A stretch of 64,000 nucleotides of DNA from Cynocephalus volans (GCF_027409185.1 NC_084467.1:81786501-81850500); one strand, 5' to 3'. Shown: positions 33,615 to 47,134, counted from the stretch's first letter. Made by a program: numbers and translations. The notes: a model not told the origin generated them from the letters alone.

Positions 33615-34460
33615 TGAAATGCATTCTCAATGAGGGTGATAACTTCCCTAAATGGGCAAAAATTAATTTATGGGAGGGCAAAAAATCTTAGATAATGGTT
33701 TGGACCTCCAAAGTTCAACCATGCCTGACAAAAATACTGCTTAGTATTTAATTACAGTCATTGAATTTTTTTAAGTATCTTATGAGCAGCATTGACATTG
33801 AGTTCATGGAACATACACAAAATATATGTCAGATTATAGCTACAAAACTATGGCAAATGGGTGGCTATGTTTTGGAGGACTCTTTGCTTGATCTTGAAAA
33901 CATACTGTGAGAGGTGGTCTGCACATTCCTGTTGGCTGCCACTGGCTCCCTTGTTGATGTTGTTTACATTTGATTCTCAGAGCTTTTGTATATGACCTGG
34001 GCTTGGGGAATTAAATAAAAGTAGTTTACATTTTGCTGTTTAATTCTACCAAGGTTATTCACCCACCCCATCATTAATTATGTCAAGTGCTAAAAACAAA
34101 AAATGTTGACAGTATTTGAATGGATATCTAGCAGATAGTTGAAAGTAATTTTTTCATAGCAAGCAGAAATTAAAAGTAAGTTGACCAAAAATAGTTTTTT
34201 AAGAAATTAATTTTTTCAAATGTTTTGCTTTTGCTGAAAAAATAACATTTTGAATTATTTTTTAAAATTTGATTACACTGCTATTATGTATTTACATAAA
34301 TCACTAATTTGCATATGTAGTTTGATACAGTTTCTATAAACAAATTACAAAAAATTACTCAATGTAGTTGTAAATTTAAGTTAAATAGGTTAATAGCAGC
34401 CTACAGGTTTAGTAATACATACATAGTGGTGGATTATAATTAGTGTTGTTTGAACCAATA
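33615..34460 (+). repeat. hAT-like dispersed repeat, copy B
   Basis: Shares long stretches with 51324-52541: 'gcattctcaatg', 'gttcatggaa', 'gagaggtgg', 'cactggctcc', 'cccatcattaattatg' and 'aagtgct'. Terminus on the right is lost. Probably a non-autonomous DNA transposon; family not named. Confidence 0.5.
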
Positions 34461-34575
34461 ATTGACATTTAGTTTGTTTTTTAATACTCTTAGTGGTATA
34501 TAAGGAGAATGAGACAATAACAATCAGATAAGAGATTTTCTGAGAATTTGGGTCCCCTTTTATATGTTAAGCCTG

Positions 34576-34665
34576 GCTGGCTGGTTAGCTTAGTTGGTTG
34601 AAGAGAGTGACACCAAGGTCAAGGATTCATATCTGCATAATGGCCAGCTGCCCCCAAAAACCAAA
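34576..34665 (+). mobile_element. t-SINE/CYN monomer
   Basis: 'ctggttagcttagttggttg' and 'gacaccaaggtcaaggattc', ending 'ggccagctgcccccaaaa'. Flanked by atgt[t/a]aagcctg at 34564-34575 and 34666-34677. Part of the anticodon arm is deleted. Confidence 0.82.
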
Positions 34666-34679
34666 ATGTAAAGCCTGCT

Positions 34680-36328
34680 TAGATAGCCCTGAAGATAAAC
34701 TTTTCTTCATGAGGAGTCGTGGAATTTTAAGGAAATGAAGCTTGTTGGAGAGAGTTTGGGGAGGGAAAGCACACTGGCTCATCTCAGACTCACAGAGACA
34801 TGGTTTTGATTTGTGTATCCCTCTGTCACCAGGTTTCTTCCAGAACCCAACACCATGTTCTGTTGGAGGTCCATTGTTTTAAAATTTTTTTTAAAGTGTA
34901 ATTTTACATAACCTTATATCTTAGATTTTCTATATTAACTCTAGATAAGAATTTTCCAGTGAAGAATTATGTTACCTGAGACCCATTCTTGATTCCTCTT
35001 TATAAACCAGTTTGTTCTTTAAGCAACTTTTAAACCATTTGAAGACCAGAAACATTAAAAGTGCCTTTTTATTGAAGAGTTTTCTAGAATGTGTTAAATA
35101 CCTCATGCTCTTAAAAACACCATTTTTAGTATGTTGACCTTTCCTATCTACTGAGAGATTATGAACATTGATTATTGTACATTGCTATAATATGGTGGTA
35201 CTTACAGGGATCTGGGAGTGGGTAGGGAAATCTTGTCCTTAATCTTAAAGACCTAAGCTAGGTGGTGTTTTTATATTTGTCTGCTTTTCACAGATCTTTT
35301 GATGGAGTTCTCATGTTAATCCACATTAACAATTCATGTTTATTCACAGTGCATTGAGCAGCTTTATCCCTTTCTCTCTTCTCCCATCCACCTACCTTCT
35401 AATCATTATTAATTTGCTATAGACTAGAAAGAATTTAAGCAGAGTTTTCTAGGACAAATAGATAATCACGTTAAGCAAAGTTTGACCCTTGTTTTACCCA
35501 CAATTCTGATTTTTTAGACTCTGAGTGAGGATTTTAGAGTGATTTACTTCTGAGAAAAAAATTAAATGGCTTTTCAAAAATATTGTTCATAATTGAAAAG
35601 ATGCTTTTTAATTTTTTCTTGCTTCCTACTTTATGAATTATAAGTGGTTGAGGTTTTTGGAAATCTGACAGTTCTATAGTTGAGATGTGACTTTAATGTA
35701 ATTTAGAGTAAGTTGGTTATTTTGTAGCTTTCTAAATGGTCTTTACATTTCCTTAAGGTAGGAAAAACAGCTTAGCAAATGTAGCACCATGGTTTTCTAT
35801 CAGCTGGTTGGCAGAATAAGACCACTGCTAGAGTTGGCTCATGTGTTTTGTAAGAATGAGAAAGAAGAGAGAGTGTTTTGCTTACTATGGACTTGTCATA
35901 TAATAGTACCATTTTAGCGAACAGTAAATTGACATGACTTGCTTTTATTACATGTATATATTTAATAGGCATAAAAGAAGCCTGAAAGAATAAAAAGGAG
36001 ATGGTATTTTAGCAGTAGTTCAGTAGTAATTCCTATTACTTTACAGGTTAAATTGATACAGGATATTGGTAATTTGATTACAATATTGGTAATTTGATTA
36101 ACTTTTAATACTTTAAGTGCTGAAATTGTCTGCAGTTAGACTTAAAATGTCAAGAGGATCATAATTTCTAAGATAATACTTGCTTACCAAATTCCTGGGG
36201 GCCTGGCAAAAGGGAGATATCATTAAGAATCTCTAAGCCTAAGCCTGATTGGAAATGGGTTTGATTTTCACTTACAGTGCAAATGAGAAACTCCCTGGAA
36301 ATGAGATCTCTAAATCCAGCTGAGGGTA
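34680..36328. other. Intergenic sequence between MTF2 and TMED5
   Basis: AT-rich with no repeat or gene I can identify. The small ORF at 35772-35972 (minus) shows no domain or codon signal. Confidence 0.5.
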
Positions 36329-38683
36329 CAGTAGTTCCTCCCCCTTATCTGTAGTTTCAGTTACCCGTGGTCAACTGTGTTCAGAAAATATTAAATGGAA
36401 AATTCCAAAAATAAACAAATCATAAGTTTTAAATTGTGCACTGTTCTGAGTAGCATGATGAAATCTTGCACTGTCCCACCCGAAATGTGAATTATCCCTT
36501 GTTTAGCTTATCCACGTTGTGGATGCTACTCACCCCCTAGTTACTTAGTAGCAATCTTGGTTGTAAGATTGACTATCATGGTATCACAGTGCTTATGTTC
36601 AAGTAATCCTTATGTTACTTAATAATGGCCCCAGGGCACAAGAGTAGTGATGCTGGAAATTCAGATATGTTAAAGAGAAGCTGTAACGAGCTTACTTTAA
36701 GTAAGAATGAATCTTCTACCTGTGAAATTGTGAAGAAGGAAAAAAATTTGTGCTAGTTTTGGGGTTCCACCTCAAACTGCAAAAGTTATGGCCACAGTGT
36801 GTGATAAGTGCTTAGTTAAGAGGAAGTGCTTAGTTAAGATGGAAAAGGCATTAAATTTGTGGGTGGAAGACATGAAGAGAAAACATGTTGGGATAGATGG
36901 CAGCATGTTGCACCAGAAAGCATTGAGCCTATATAAAGACTTCAGGAATCCCTTGAAATGACTTATACCAAGTCATTTCTGCAAGTAACGGATGGTTACA
37001 CATATTCAGCAACAGGTTTGTACTGAAAAATGTAAAAATTACTTAAGAGGCTGTGTCTGCCAATAAAGAAGCTGCTGCCACATTTCTGGCAGTTGAAGAG
37101 GTTGATTAAGGAGAAAAGATACTATACAAAGCAAGTCTTCAGTCGCAGTGAAACTAGGCTCTTCTGGAAGAAGATGTCCAGTAGAACCTATGTTCATAAA
37201 AGTGCATTTGAGGCACCAGAGCTTAAAAATGGAAGGACAAATGAACTCTGATACTGTGTGGCAACCCTGCAGGTATAGCATAAAGCCTGGTGTTGTATAC
37301 AGAGGGAAGAACCCACGTGTTCTAAAAAATATATATATATATATATATATATAGATATATATAGATATATATAGATATATAGATATATATATGCCAGTGT
37401 TCTGGCAACATAATCAGAAAACAGGGTGACAGCCCTCTTTTTATGGAATGGTTTTATCCCAGAAATGGAAAAATACTTTGAAGGGGAAGGGATGGAATTT
37501 AAAGTCCTATTAATAATTGACAATACACCTCCCATCCTGAATCTGTTTGGTATGAAAATGAAAATGTTGAGGTGGTATTTTTACCTCCAAATGCAACCTC
37601 ATTGCTTCAGCCCTTTGACCAGGGCATCATTTGGTTTCTCAAGGCCACATACACCCGCTTGGTATTTGATCACATTTGATTAGCAATTTATGCAGACCCT
37701 AATCTGGACATAATGCAGTGCTGGAAATCATTCACTATTGCTGATGTGGTAACATTTATCAAAGCTGCAGTGGATGAATCAAAACCAGAAACTGAATATG
37801 TGCTGGAAGAACTTAGGGAGTGAAGTTGTGAATGATTTTAAAGCTTCCTGGGGATTGATGGAGAAGTTAAAAAATCATTGGTGCAGCAAGACAAGTTGGT
37901 GTAGAAGGATTTGCTGACATGCTTGAAGAAGTGGAAGAACACATTTAGGGCCATTGAGAGGTGTTAACAAATGAGGAATTGAAAGAACTCGTTGACTCAT
38001 CTTCAAAGGAAAAGGAAAATGAAAGAAAAAACAAGTAGAACCAGCAGTGTGGACATTACTTGCTGAAATGTTTTAAATTGCACAGACATTAAAGGACAGA
38101 ATTATAGAATATCATCCTCAGATGGAACACAGCATTAAAGTCACACATATGATTACCAAATGATTACCAGCTCTGCAGCAAGCCTGATGAGCTAAAAAGA
38201 GACAATTTCCAACTACAATGTTCTACCAGAAGTTTTCAGCAAAAACCCCTCCAACTATTGAGGATCCCCATCGACATTGACATGGCTCAGTTATCCAGAA
38301 TGATCTCAAGCGATGATCCTCCTCCTGATGTTTTGTCAGAAGGTCAGTAGTAGCCTAACTTTACATCATAGTAAAGTGGGCCTGTCATTCACCCCACTTC
38401 ATCTCATCACATAGGCATCTATCTTATCTCACGTCATCATCATAAGGGTGAGTACAGTACAATAAAATTTTGAGAGAGACCACATTCACATAACTTTTAT
38501 TACAGTATAATCTGTTGTTAATATATATTTATATGAAAATATATAATGCTTAAGATAAAAATTAAACTTGATCATAGGTATGTATAGGAAAAAACAATAT
38601 ATGTGGTTTGGTACTATTCGTTGTTTCAGGTATCCACTGGGGGATCTTGGAACATATCCCCCATGCATAAGGGGGGACTACTA
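36329..38683 (+). mobile_element. Near full-length Tigger1-like DNA transposon (2355 bp, inactive)
   Basis: Termini are inverted and flanked by TA: left 'cagtagttcctccccctta', right 'gcataaggggggactact'. The transposase region on + is recognisable (for example VKMEKALNLWVEDMKRKHVG near 36830 and MQCWKSFTIADVVTFIKAA near 37712) but is broken by stops and frameshifts. A TA/GATA microsatellite at 37329-37392 interrupts it. Length is close to the ~2.4 kb I recall for Tigger1. Confidence 0.85.
37329..37392. repeat. (TA)n / ATAGATAT microsatellite
   Basis: About 22 bp of TA repeats followed by ATAGATATAT units, expanded inside the Tigger element. Likely variable in length. Confidence 0.9.
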
Positions 38684-39660
38684 TATTAGGGGTAAATGTG
38701 AATTAGAAAAAAATGTCCCCTCCCCTTATTCTCTTTGCTGGGAAGATAAGAACATACATGTTTAGCTATTTAAAGGGGTCAGAGTGGCAAGAGGATTTAA
38801 GGGGAGGGAGAGCTTACTTTTGCTTGGCTGTGGAGGACATTTGTCCAAAAGGAATTATTAGGGAAGACTTCATGAAGATTTACAGCATAAATTAGCATGA
38901 GTAATACGGACTTGCAGAGAAGGGAATTTAACGGCATTCCAGGGTGTAGAAAGAGTAAGTAAAAGCAGTAAGTGCACACACAAAAAAGGATGATTGGGTA
39001 GCGTGTGGCATGGGTGAGGCTGGAAATGATCTGGATTCTTATGGGCCTGACCGCTCTGTGAAGGTGTTTTAAGAAGATTGAGTTTGCATCAATATGTAGG
39101 ATGGATCGGAGAGGGAAAAGATGTGAGGTGCAAAGCCAGTTAGGGCTAATCTAAATCTAGGTAAATCTGAAGAAGTAGAAGCATCATAGGAATGTTGAAA
39201 ATACATAAGAGAGATTAGGGAGATGAGCTGACAGTACTGAGCAGGTAAGGGGTCTTTTAAGTTTTGAGGACCTGTATAGCCAATGTCATTAAATAGAGGG
39301 AACCAGAAGAGGAGTAAGTCTTTTCAGAGAACAGTAAGGAAGGAACATGGGTGTGGCTAGAATAAAAGATTTTATGCTTGAAAGTAATGGAAGAAGTAGT
39401 TAAAGAAGTGGAATAGTACCATATCATGGAAAGTCTTGAATACTCTATTTATTAATAGCTGTAGCTTCTGCCAGGCATTCCCCCTATTAATACTTAATGC
39501 TTTTTATTATTAAAAATTTTCTCTTCACCATTCTTTAAGCAAAGACTTAGAATGTTCAGATTTCTTCATGGTGGTACTGTGGCAGATATGCAGAAAATAT
39601 TCAATAAAAATGTGAGCGTTTTCTGTCTCCAAGTTTTGTAGTGTAAAAATAGTAATTTAG
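38684..39660. other. Purine-rich ancient repeat-like sequence
   Basis: Phrases such as 'gcattccagggtgtagaaag' and 'ggaagacttcatgaagattt' resemble the family seen at 23.6-25.5 kb. No gene. I cannot name the element. Confidence 0.35.
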
Positions 39661-39683
39661 AGCAGATTTAAGATTAGCTGAGA

Positions 39684-39756
39684 GCTGGCCAGTTAGCTCA
39701 CTTGGTTAGAGTGTGGTACATCCCCGTACTGGTCAGTTGCCAAAAAAAAAAAAAAG
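39684..39756 (+). mobile_element. t-SINE/CYN monomer, internally deleted
   Basis: 'ctggccagttagctcacttg' passes straight to 'catccccgtactggtcagtt', missing the anticodon arm and the B-box start. Oligo(A) tail. Flanks are only roughly duplicated (agattagct/agatactagct). Confidence 0.78.
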
Positions 39757-42185
39757 ATACTAGCTAAACAAAAGAAGTGTTTTATTGAAGCAAGTAACAC
39801 CTACATTTATAGTGGAAATTCATTGTGGTGTTTTATCTAAAGGCATATTCTGAAGTAAAAGCACTTGGAAGTGTTTCCAAGAGAATCTTCCAGGGGCTTT
39901 CCAGATGGGTATTCTATTGTGGATTCAGAAGCCGATACTGTACTCCAAAGTGGTGTTGAATAAACAGCAGGTTGTAATAAAAATCAAACCTTCAAATATT
40001 TTTTTTAAAGAAAAACTGAAAAAAATCATTGTGTAAAATAGGTTGAGTTTGTTTTAAAATGAATGAGGAAAAGATTGTTCTGGGAGGAAAAATTAATGAT
40101 AATACTTAAATACATTTATAGTGGTAAATAAGAATGTCAGTTTTCTTGGCTAACACTGGAAAGTGGCATCAAGGGCTGAAGAATTTCACAGTAGTCACTG
40201 AAACTGGATTCTAAATTTCATTATTTGTTTTTGGTATTAGAAGATGTAAGTTTCAGTTTAGAAAATGACAAGCATTTGCTATAGTATAGTAATAGGGAGC
40301 CTTGAAAACTAAATATTACAATCAATAGGTAACTCATCCCCTTTGTAAGGGACCTGCAGGTTTCCAATTCACGATTTTCTTGTAATAGAAATATTCACAT
40401 ATGGGGTAAAAAGTTCTCCCTTTCCTCATCTAAACCTGAGTTGGAGGAAACAGTGCTCTTTGTTTTTAACTTGTTGCTTCTCTGCTTAACGTCACCAAGT
40501 TGTGTCTTAGCGGGCAACGCAAAGTAGAATTAGTGAAGCAGTTCTGACAGATGAAAATGTGGTTTAGAAGAAAGGAACAATGATAGGGAATGGATGGAAG
40601 TAGTAGATGAAAAAACAAGATATCTTTTATCAACCCTTGTTTTTTTCCCAAAATAAAAAAGGTTTACTATTTTCTATCTATGATATAAAAATATTGCTCA
40701 GTGTAAAAATTCAGACAACACAAACTATACAGAAGATTCTGAAAGGCCTCACTTCTACAGTCCAGAGATAAGTATATAGTCTTAGCCTTCTAGACTTTTT
40801 ATCTATTCCTGTTTTTACTGAAAAAGGATCATTCATGTCTTGAAACTTCACTTTCCACCTAATAACAGCATGCCTTATTTTTGTATCAGGAAATATTATA
40901 TTCTAGGCATTGTGTGTCATGGTAGATAAAATAGACATGTTTTCTGCCTTCAGAGTCCAACAGAGGGTTGTATACATTCATGATGATATGGAGTGATCAG
41001 TGCTTGGAGAGGGAAGTATAGAGGGAGCACATAAGAAGGCTACAATCTGAGTTTGAGGGATCTAGCAAAACTTCCTGGAGCAAGGAGGAACACAGCTGGC
41101 ATTTGGAAAAATGAGTAGTTCATAATTTCTGAATACTTGTCTTTCTTCCTGGTTGTACTGTCAACTTTTTAAGGGAAGATTCTTCGCTTTTGTATTCTCC
41201 AAAGTACCAGATGTAGTAGTGCTCAAAATTTTCTTACTCTAAAATACTAAAACTTGCCTTGGGTATATTGTGTTGAATGCAGTGTGTATTAGATGTTAAG
41301 AGGATATAAGAATATTGCATCATGATCTTTCCTTCAGTGGCCAAAATAGAAAATAATACCCATTGATAATATATGAGCCATCTGCATAATATTTTCTAGC
41401 CTTCACCTGTTCCCATCTAAATAAACTGTTCTTTGTTCATTCTCATTTGCTGTTTGGCCAAGGGATAATTGCTGGCATGTCTGTTTTAAAATTTATGTCC
41501 CTTTGGCATTTAAGAATTCATAGTAGTTAGTTTATATTATACTTAACAAATTGCTTCTCAATTGCATGTGCTGTATATGCCTTAATTCTCAGATCCTTTA
41601 CAGCAAAAAGTCTGTTACCTTTATGGATGAAGGAATCATTTGTCCTGTATAAAATTTTTCTTACACATATATGCCATGATTATTCACTGAAAAGTCACCT
41701 TTTAAAAAGGTTGATAAAGCTTCTCTGTTGAGATTCACAGATTGATGACTCTGCAACATTTGGAAAGTAGATGTGGTCTTCCCATGGCAGTATTCTAATA
41801 ATCATATACTACAATATACTTCATCATAGTGTAATCTTTGGATAGTATTTTGGAATATGGAGTTGCTTCAAAATGGGTTGACTCTTCCTTCCTTGATTCT
41901 TTTCATATTTTATGTAAAAATGATCAGTCTTAATTCCTTAAGCACCCTGAAGAATACAGTATTTCACCTTTCTACTTATAACAACTAAAATCTTAAGGAT
42001 TGAACTAGTACCTAAAATGACAGTTTTCCACTAAGATTATTTTGCTTTTCCTTATTATGAAGTTAAATTATTTTATCATTCATAAATACATACAAACCAA
42101 CACACTAATGTCTGTTTCAGCTATAAAATACTTCTGCCCCAACATTTTTGTTTTACATTTTTATTTTGAAATAATTACAGATTCA
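39757..42185. other. Intergenic sequence, no gene seen
   Basis: AT-rich. 40890-41120 has ancient-repeat phrasing ('ggcattgtgtgtcatggta', 'aacttcctggagcaaggag'). No supported ORF. Confidence 0.4.
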
Positions 42186-42189
42186 TTTG

Positions 42190-42640
42190 TGTCTCTATAG
42201 TTATATGCAGTTTTATCATATGTATATTTGTGTAACCACCACAATCAAGATACAGAACTGTTCTACCACAAGACTCGCTTTACGGCCACATTTTCCTTTT
42301 TCACACCATCCCTAACACCTGGCAACCACCAGTCTGTTTCCCATCTCTATAATTTTTGTTATTTCAAGAATGTTATATAAGCAGAGTCATACAGCGGGTA
42401 AACTTTTAAGAGTGCTTTTTTCACTAAGCATAATTCTCTTGAGATCCATCCAAATTGTTGCATAAATCAATAGTTTATTTATTTCTGTTGATGCATAGTA
42501 TTCCATGATGGATATACTAAAGTTTAACTGTTCACTTGTTGAAGGACATTTGGGTTGTTTAAAGTTTTCAGCTGTTACAAATTAAGCTGCAGTGTACATT
42601 TGTGTACAGGTTTTTATTTAAACTTAAGTTTTCATTTCTC
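42190..42640 (-). mobile_element. L1 LINE 3' fragment (old)
   Basis: Antisense L1: 'caaccaccagtctgtttccc', 'tgagatccatccaaattgtt', 'tagtattccatgatggatat' and 'gtgtacatttgtgtacaggt'. Confidence 0.7.
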
Positions 42641-44514
42641 AGGGATAAAGACCCGAGAGCACAAATGCTGCATTGTATGTTAAGTGCATGTTTAATTTTA
42701 TAAGAAACTGCCGAGAATATTTTCTTGAGTGGCTTTATTATTTTATATCTCAGTATCAATGCCCAATTTCTCTTGCATGCTCACAAAACAACTCTAAAGT
42801 GTATCTTTTGAAGCTCTGGTCTCTTCTTTGAGCTTTCTCCTACAAATGGCATCACTAGTCCTTTAAGAATTGAAATTAAGAGTAGCGAGGTTAGGTTTAG
42901 TCCAGCCTCCAAATTGATATTGGATGGAGAAATAATCCCTTTTACAACTGTTAATCATTATTGTTCCTTAAAAATTTCCAGAGGGAGTAGTATCTTTCTT
43001 TATGAGGGAGTACTTATCAGTGTTGTGCAACTGATTCTCACTATTCATTTTACTGCTTCCCTATTTCCTCTTAATCCACTATAGAAGGCATACTAATAAA
43101 TCTAAGCCTGTTAAAACAGAAACAAAAACTCAAGCAATAAAATGGCAAGGTTTTTGTTGTTAGTTGTCACATTATTAGGCTGTTGATTCATGGTCAGTGA
43201 AGATCTCCAGGGTTTTTTCCCTGCCCTGAATTTTCTTGCCTTTTTCTTTCAGATGCAGTGATCCAGAGTCCACCTTGATGTTCCCTTCCTTTAGAACATC
43301 ATCCTAGGTCTGGATTCTTTAATCTGTGCCTTCCAGAATTCCAGATACCTGAAAGTGATGGGATTGTAGAAGTAGAAAGGTGCCTAAGGATTTCTACCAG
43401 CTTGTGGGGGAAGAGTGGCTTGTCTACATGGTATGAAGGAAATGACCAATAAATAATATGCCAACCTACACCAAGCATTTTACTTTACTTTTTTATATGC
43501 TATTTTAACAACTTTAAAGATGTTACTTAAAGTATTTCTACAAATGATTAGGCTCAAAGGAGTTCTGATTTGCCAAAATCATTAGCTAGTAAATGGTCCA
43601 AGGATAATTGACTTAATTCCATATTGTGTTAGTTAAAAATTAAGATTCCAGAGCCCTGTTACAGACTTAAAGAATCAACTTTTGGGTTGGGAAAGATGAG
43701 TGGATAAGCTCCCTGGGTGCTTATTTAGCATTCCAAGCTTTCAAACTGATGATCTTTGTCTCTATATGTTTTGAGCACCTTTTAGGTACAATACATGTTT
43801 AGGCAACAGATGAGTAAGTACATATATAAACAGAACTCCAATGCAAAGTAGAATGATATATGATAAAAGGTGCAGACAACTATGGGTTTTCAAAATGGGA
43901 GAGGAGAGCATATTTAACTAAGATTGAGATTAAGAAAGGCTTTAAGGAACAGACAGCATTTACAATGAGTGGTAGATAAGATTTTCTTTATCAGTCTAGT
44001 ACTTCTAATATGTTGCTCATTTAAGATGGATGTCTGTTCATAAGTATAAAGCAATTTGAGCAACACTATTGTTCATTATTACACTACAGAGGAAAAATCA
44101 TTACATGCTGAATCAATTTCTTTTAAAATTTGAAAGAGGCATACAATTATAGGTATTCGGTTTCTGTCTATTTTAAGACATCGTAATGTTTAAGCAGGAT
44201 AAATATACTTAACATACAATTACATTTCAATTGGTAATTTATTTAATGCTATTTTTCAAACATTTACCTGCCATGTCTTGACATTCACATGAAAGAATAG
44301 CACATCATTAACGATCCAAATGCAAATCAGAGTGAACTCTAGGCCTTAGTTAAATATTGTATTATTTTAAAAGTTTACGTAATTAAAAGCCAAAGACAAG
44401 ATAAGCTGTTAAATGATAAATAGCTTACTCTGTTTTAGCATAATTTAAATTTAGAAATGGAATAGTGACATTAAAAAACCTTATGAATCAGATAAACAAT
44501 ATACCTTTAGAAAT
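42641..44514. other. Intergenic sequence, no gene seen
   Basis: AT-rich, without a recognised repeat family or a plausible ORF. Confidence 0.4.
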
Positions 44515-44527
44515 ATTAAGGATTTTT

Positions 44528-44696
44528 AGGGCTGGCCCGTGGCTCACTTGGGAGAGTGTGGTGCTAATAACACCAAGGCCACTGGTTCGGATCCCTATAT
44601 AAGGATGGCCAGTTAGCTCACTTGGGAGAGCGTGGTGCTGACAACACCAAGTCAAGGGTTTGGATCCCCTTACCCAGTCATCTTTAAAAAAAAAAA
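44528..44696 (+). mobile_element. t-SINE/CYN full dimer (best preserved)
   Basis: Unit 1: 'ggctcacttgggagagtgtg' with an AAT anticodon loop (gtgctaataac). Linker 'ggatccctatataaggatgg'. Unit 2: 'ttagctcacttgggagagcg'. It ends 'cagtcatctttaaaaaaa'. Perfect 13-bp duplication attaaggattttt at 44515-44527 and 44697-44709. Confidence 0.92.
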
Positions 44697-44709
44697 ATTA
44701 AGGATTTTT

Positions 44710-46915
44710 GTCCTTTGTTTACAATTTTTAAAAATTAATTTAAAAAATTCAGGTCACATGGTTAATTCAGGTAACATGCTTCTTAAATATCTCACTTTGT
44801 GTGTATAGAAATAAAACTGTCATTATTATTCCTAAATTCTTTGTTTTCCAAATAAAGCCTTTATTATTTTTATATGGCAAGAAGTTAATAGGCTTAAAAT
44901 TAGTGGCACAAATTACATATGCAGAAGATGATAAACAAATTCAGTGTTAGGTAAGGAATCAGAGTACAATAACAGCCATACAGAAGAGGTAGAATTTTTA
45001 ATCACAGTTTTAAATAGCAAAGATGCAGTAGTTTATAGCTATACCCTGCTTTATTAGTTATGGTACTGAAAGTTTGCTTCTCATTATGAATTTAACAGGG
45101 GAAATGGGAAGGCTCTTCTTAGGCAATGATCATATTGGCCCTTGTTCTGCAAGTGTTACAGGAGCTACTCCTGGACATCTGAAGCGTTTACTTGGCCAGT
45201 TAAGGTAATGGATCAATGTGGCATTTATCTCATTTTTTAAAAGCCTCAGAGTAGGGAAATCTAAGTTTCTATTCTTCTCCAAAGGGCCTAAGGAGGGGAA
45301 AACACATCTTTCTCTGCCACTGAGTGTAAATTTTAAGTGAAATCACTCTCCCTGGATATCATTATTGCTTATCAGGAATTCCAGCAGTACTAACTTATAG
45401 ATGGGTACTATACCCAAATTTTTAAGTTGATTTTTTTCTAACTCACAATATATTTGTCATAAACAATATTTATTCACGATGAAATTAAATTACTAATACT
45501 TGAGTTAGACTCCATAGACTGCGATAAGCTAGGATGATAGACTTTTTATGTATATATGGGTTATTCATATATTGGGTGTTTATAACTTGGATCTCTGTGT
45601 GTTTCCAATCCTTACTAAAATGTCAATAAATAAAGTGATCAAAAAGGTCATTTTATGAAAGTTACAATAAAAACTGTAATAAATAATTACACCCAGTGCT
45701 AAACCTTACAGTAGGACTTACATTTCATAATATGTACCTGAATACTTACAAAAGATAATTCAAAACAGAATAATTGTAAAAAAATAAAACCAGTAAGCAA
45801 ATACAGTTTCTTCCAGTTAACTGGAAATTAATCTTATGATTTATATTAGAACTGGGATATCATGATAAGCCAATCAGATTCCAGATACTTATTTATAGTT
45901 CTATTTAAGTGAACTTTATTTTGGATCAAGTATTCTCAAGTTTACCTAAGTTCTTTGTTATTGTTCTGATAATTTTGAGAACTCAGAAAAGGAGATATTT
46001 ATGTGAGGCCGAGACCAGATTCTTTTAGCAATATTTCCTTCACAACTGCTGGTAATAATGTATTATCCAAGTCAGTAATCATATTAAAATTAATATAACA
46101 CCATTGACAGATATTATAAAAATAAACTTATTTTACCTCACATTTAATTTTTAAATCCTATACCTCAGTTAAAGGCTAGACAGAATGTGTCCTTATCTAG
46201 ATTGAGCAACCTTTCTATATTCTTCACTGCAAGGAGAAAATGTGTCCTACCTCTAATGAGGAAAGTATAACTTTGCATTTTTAAGAATTATCAAAATGTC
46301 AGCTTTTGGGAATATAGGCTAAGTATATAAAACTAATACCTTTTGTTAATATTTTACATTGATATATATTTGGTTATAAAAATCTCAAACCTTACTGTAT
46401 TTCGAAGCTATGCTTCTGTTTATGTTAAAAGAGAAATGATATATACATAGAGAAAAGCTGAGCCTTTTTCTTCTAAGATATATTCAATCCATATTTGGAT
46501 AATTCTCAGATTTATAACAATATATTGAAAACTTCTACAATTAATTTGTAATTGCCACATTTATAAAGAAACTTCTGGGCAACAGAAACTTTTAAAAACA
46601 GACTTTTGATGTTTCATTAGGCCCAATGTTCATTTATTTAAATCTGTGACAGTCACAAATTTTCCAGTTATTAATATGGCTTCATTCAATTAAACCTATA
46701 TTCTGCAAAATATTCCTGTTATTTACTTAAGTACATCAGGATCAATAATATTACTTGCAGAGTGAAGACTTTCCTTTCACATTAAAATTATACCTGTTTC
46801 ACACTTATGATAATGCCTGGAAACATTTTGGAAAAGACTATTAATGGTCCTGACTGTAACAGTTTATTGCCTTTTTCTGCCTCTTACTTCAATGTTAAGT
46901 ATTCTAGTTTGGAGT
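44710..46915 (-). other. TMED5: Probable TMED5 3'UTR and flank
   Basis: About 2.2 kb of unique AT-rich sequence downstream of the TMED5 stop on the - strand. The 3'UTR end cannot be fixed by sequence; a candidate signal is at 44860-44865. Plus-strand ORFs here are shadows. Confidence 0.4.
44860..44865 (-). terminator. Candidate TMED5 poly(A) signal
   Basis: TTTATT on +, AATAAA on -, about 2.05 kb after the TMED5 stop. Other AATAAA hexamers lie nearer, so this is one option only. Confidence 0.25.
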
Positions 46916-47134
46916 TTAAGTTCTACTTTTCCTCTTATCTTCAAATAGACTCTTCAGCATATAAACTTGAATGGCTGACACCACCACCATGACCACTAAA
47001 TTAACCATAGACCAGAAATTGACTCTATCAAAGTTGCTTTCTTGTATGTTTCGATCACGAGCTTCAAATGCTCTTAGCAGAGTTTGGATATGACCACTTT
47101 TGCTTAGTCTGGACTTGATGCTGTTGATGGATTC
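46916..47134 (-). CDS. TMED5: TMED5 terminal coding exon
   Basis: Residues 158-229 and stop TAA (46916-46918). Acceptor ctccag on the - strand. [20 protein letters not shown] continues the luminal coiled coil; the transmembrane helix and the tail ending KRKSRT follow. Confidence 0.97.
   Translation of the reverse strand, partial: ESINSIKSRLSKSGHIQTLLRAFEARDRNIQESNFDRVNFWSMVNLVVMVVVSAIQVYMLKSLFEDKRKSRT

Noticed and set aside
36329..38683. Intact transposase gene or a domesticated Tigger-derived gene
   Set aside because: The coding region is broken by several stops and frameshifts and by a microsatellite.
44528..44696. Functional tRNA-Ile genes
   Set aside because: The tRNA-like units are embedded in SINEs with target-site duplications and A tails, many with mismatched acceptor stems.
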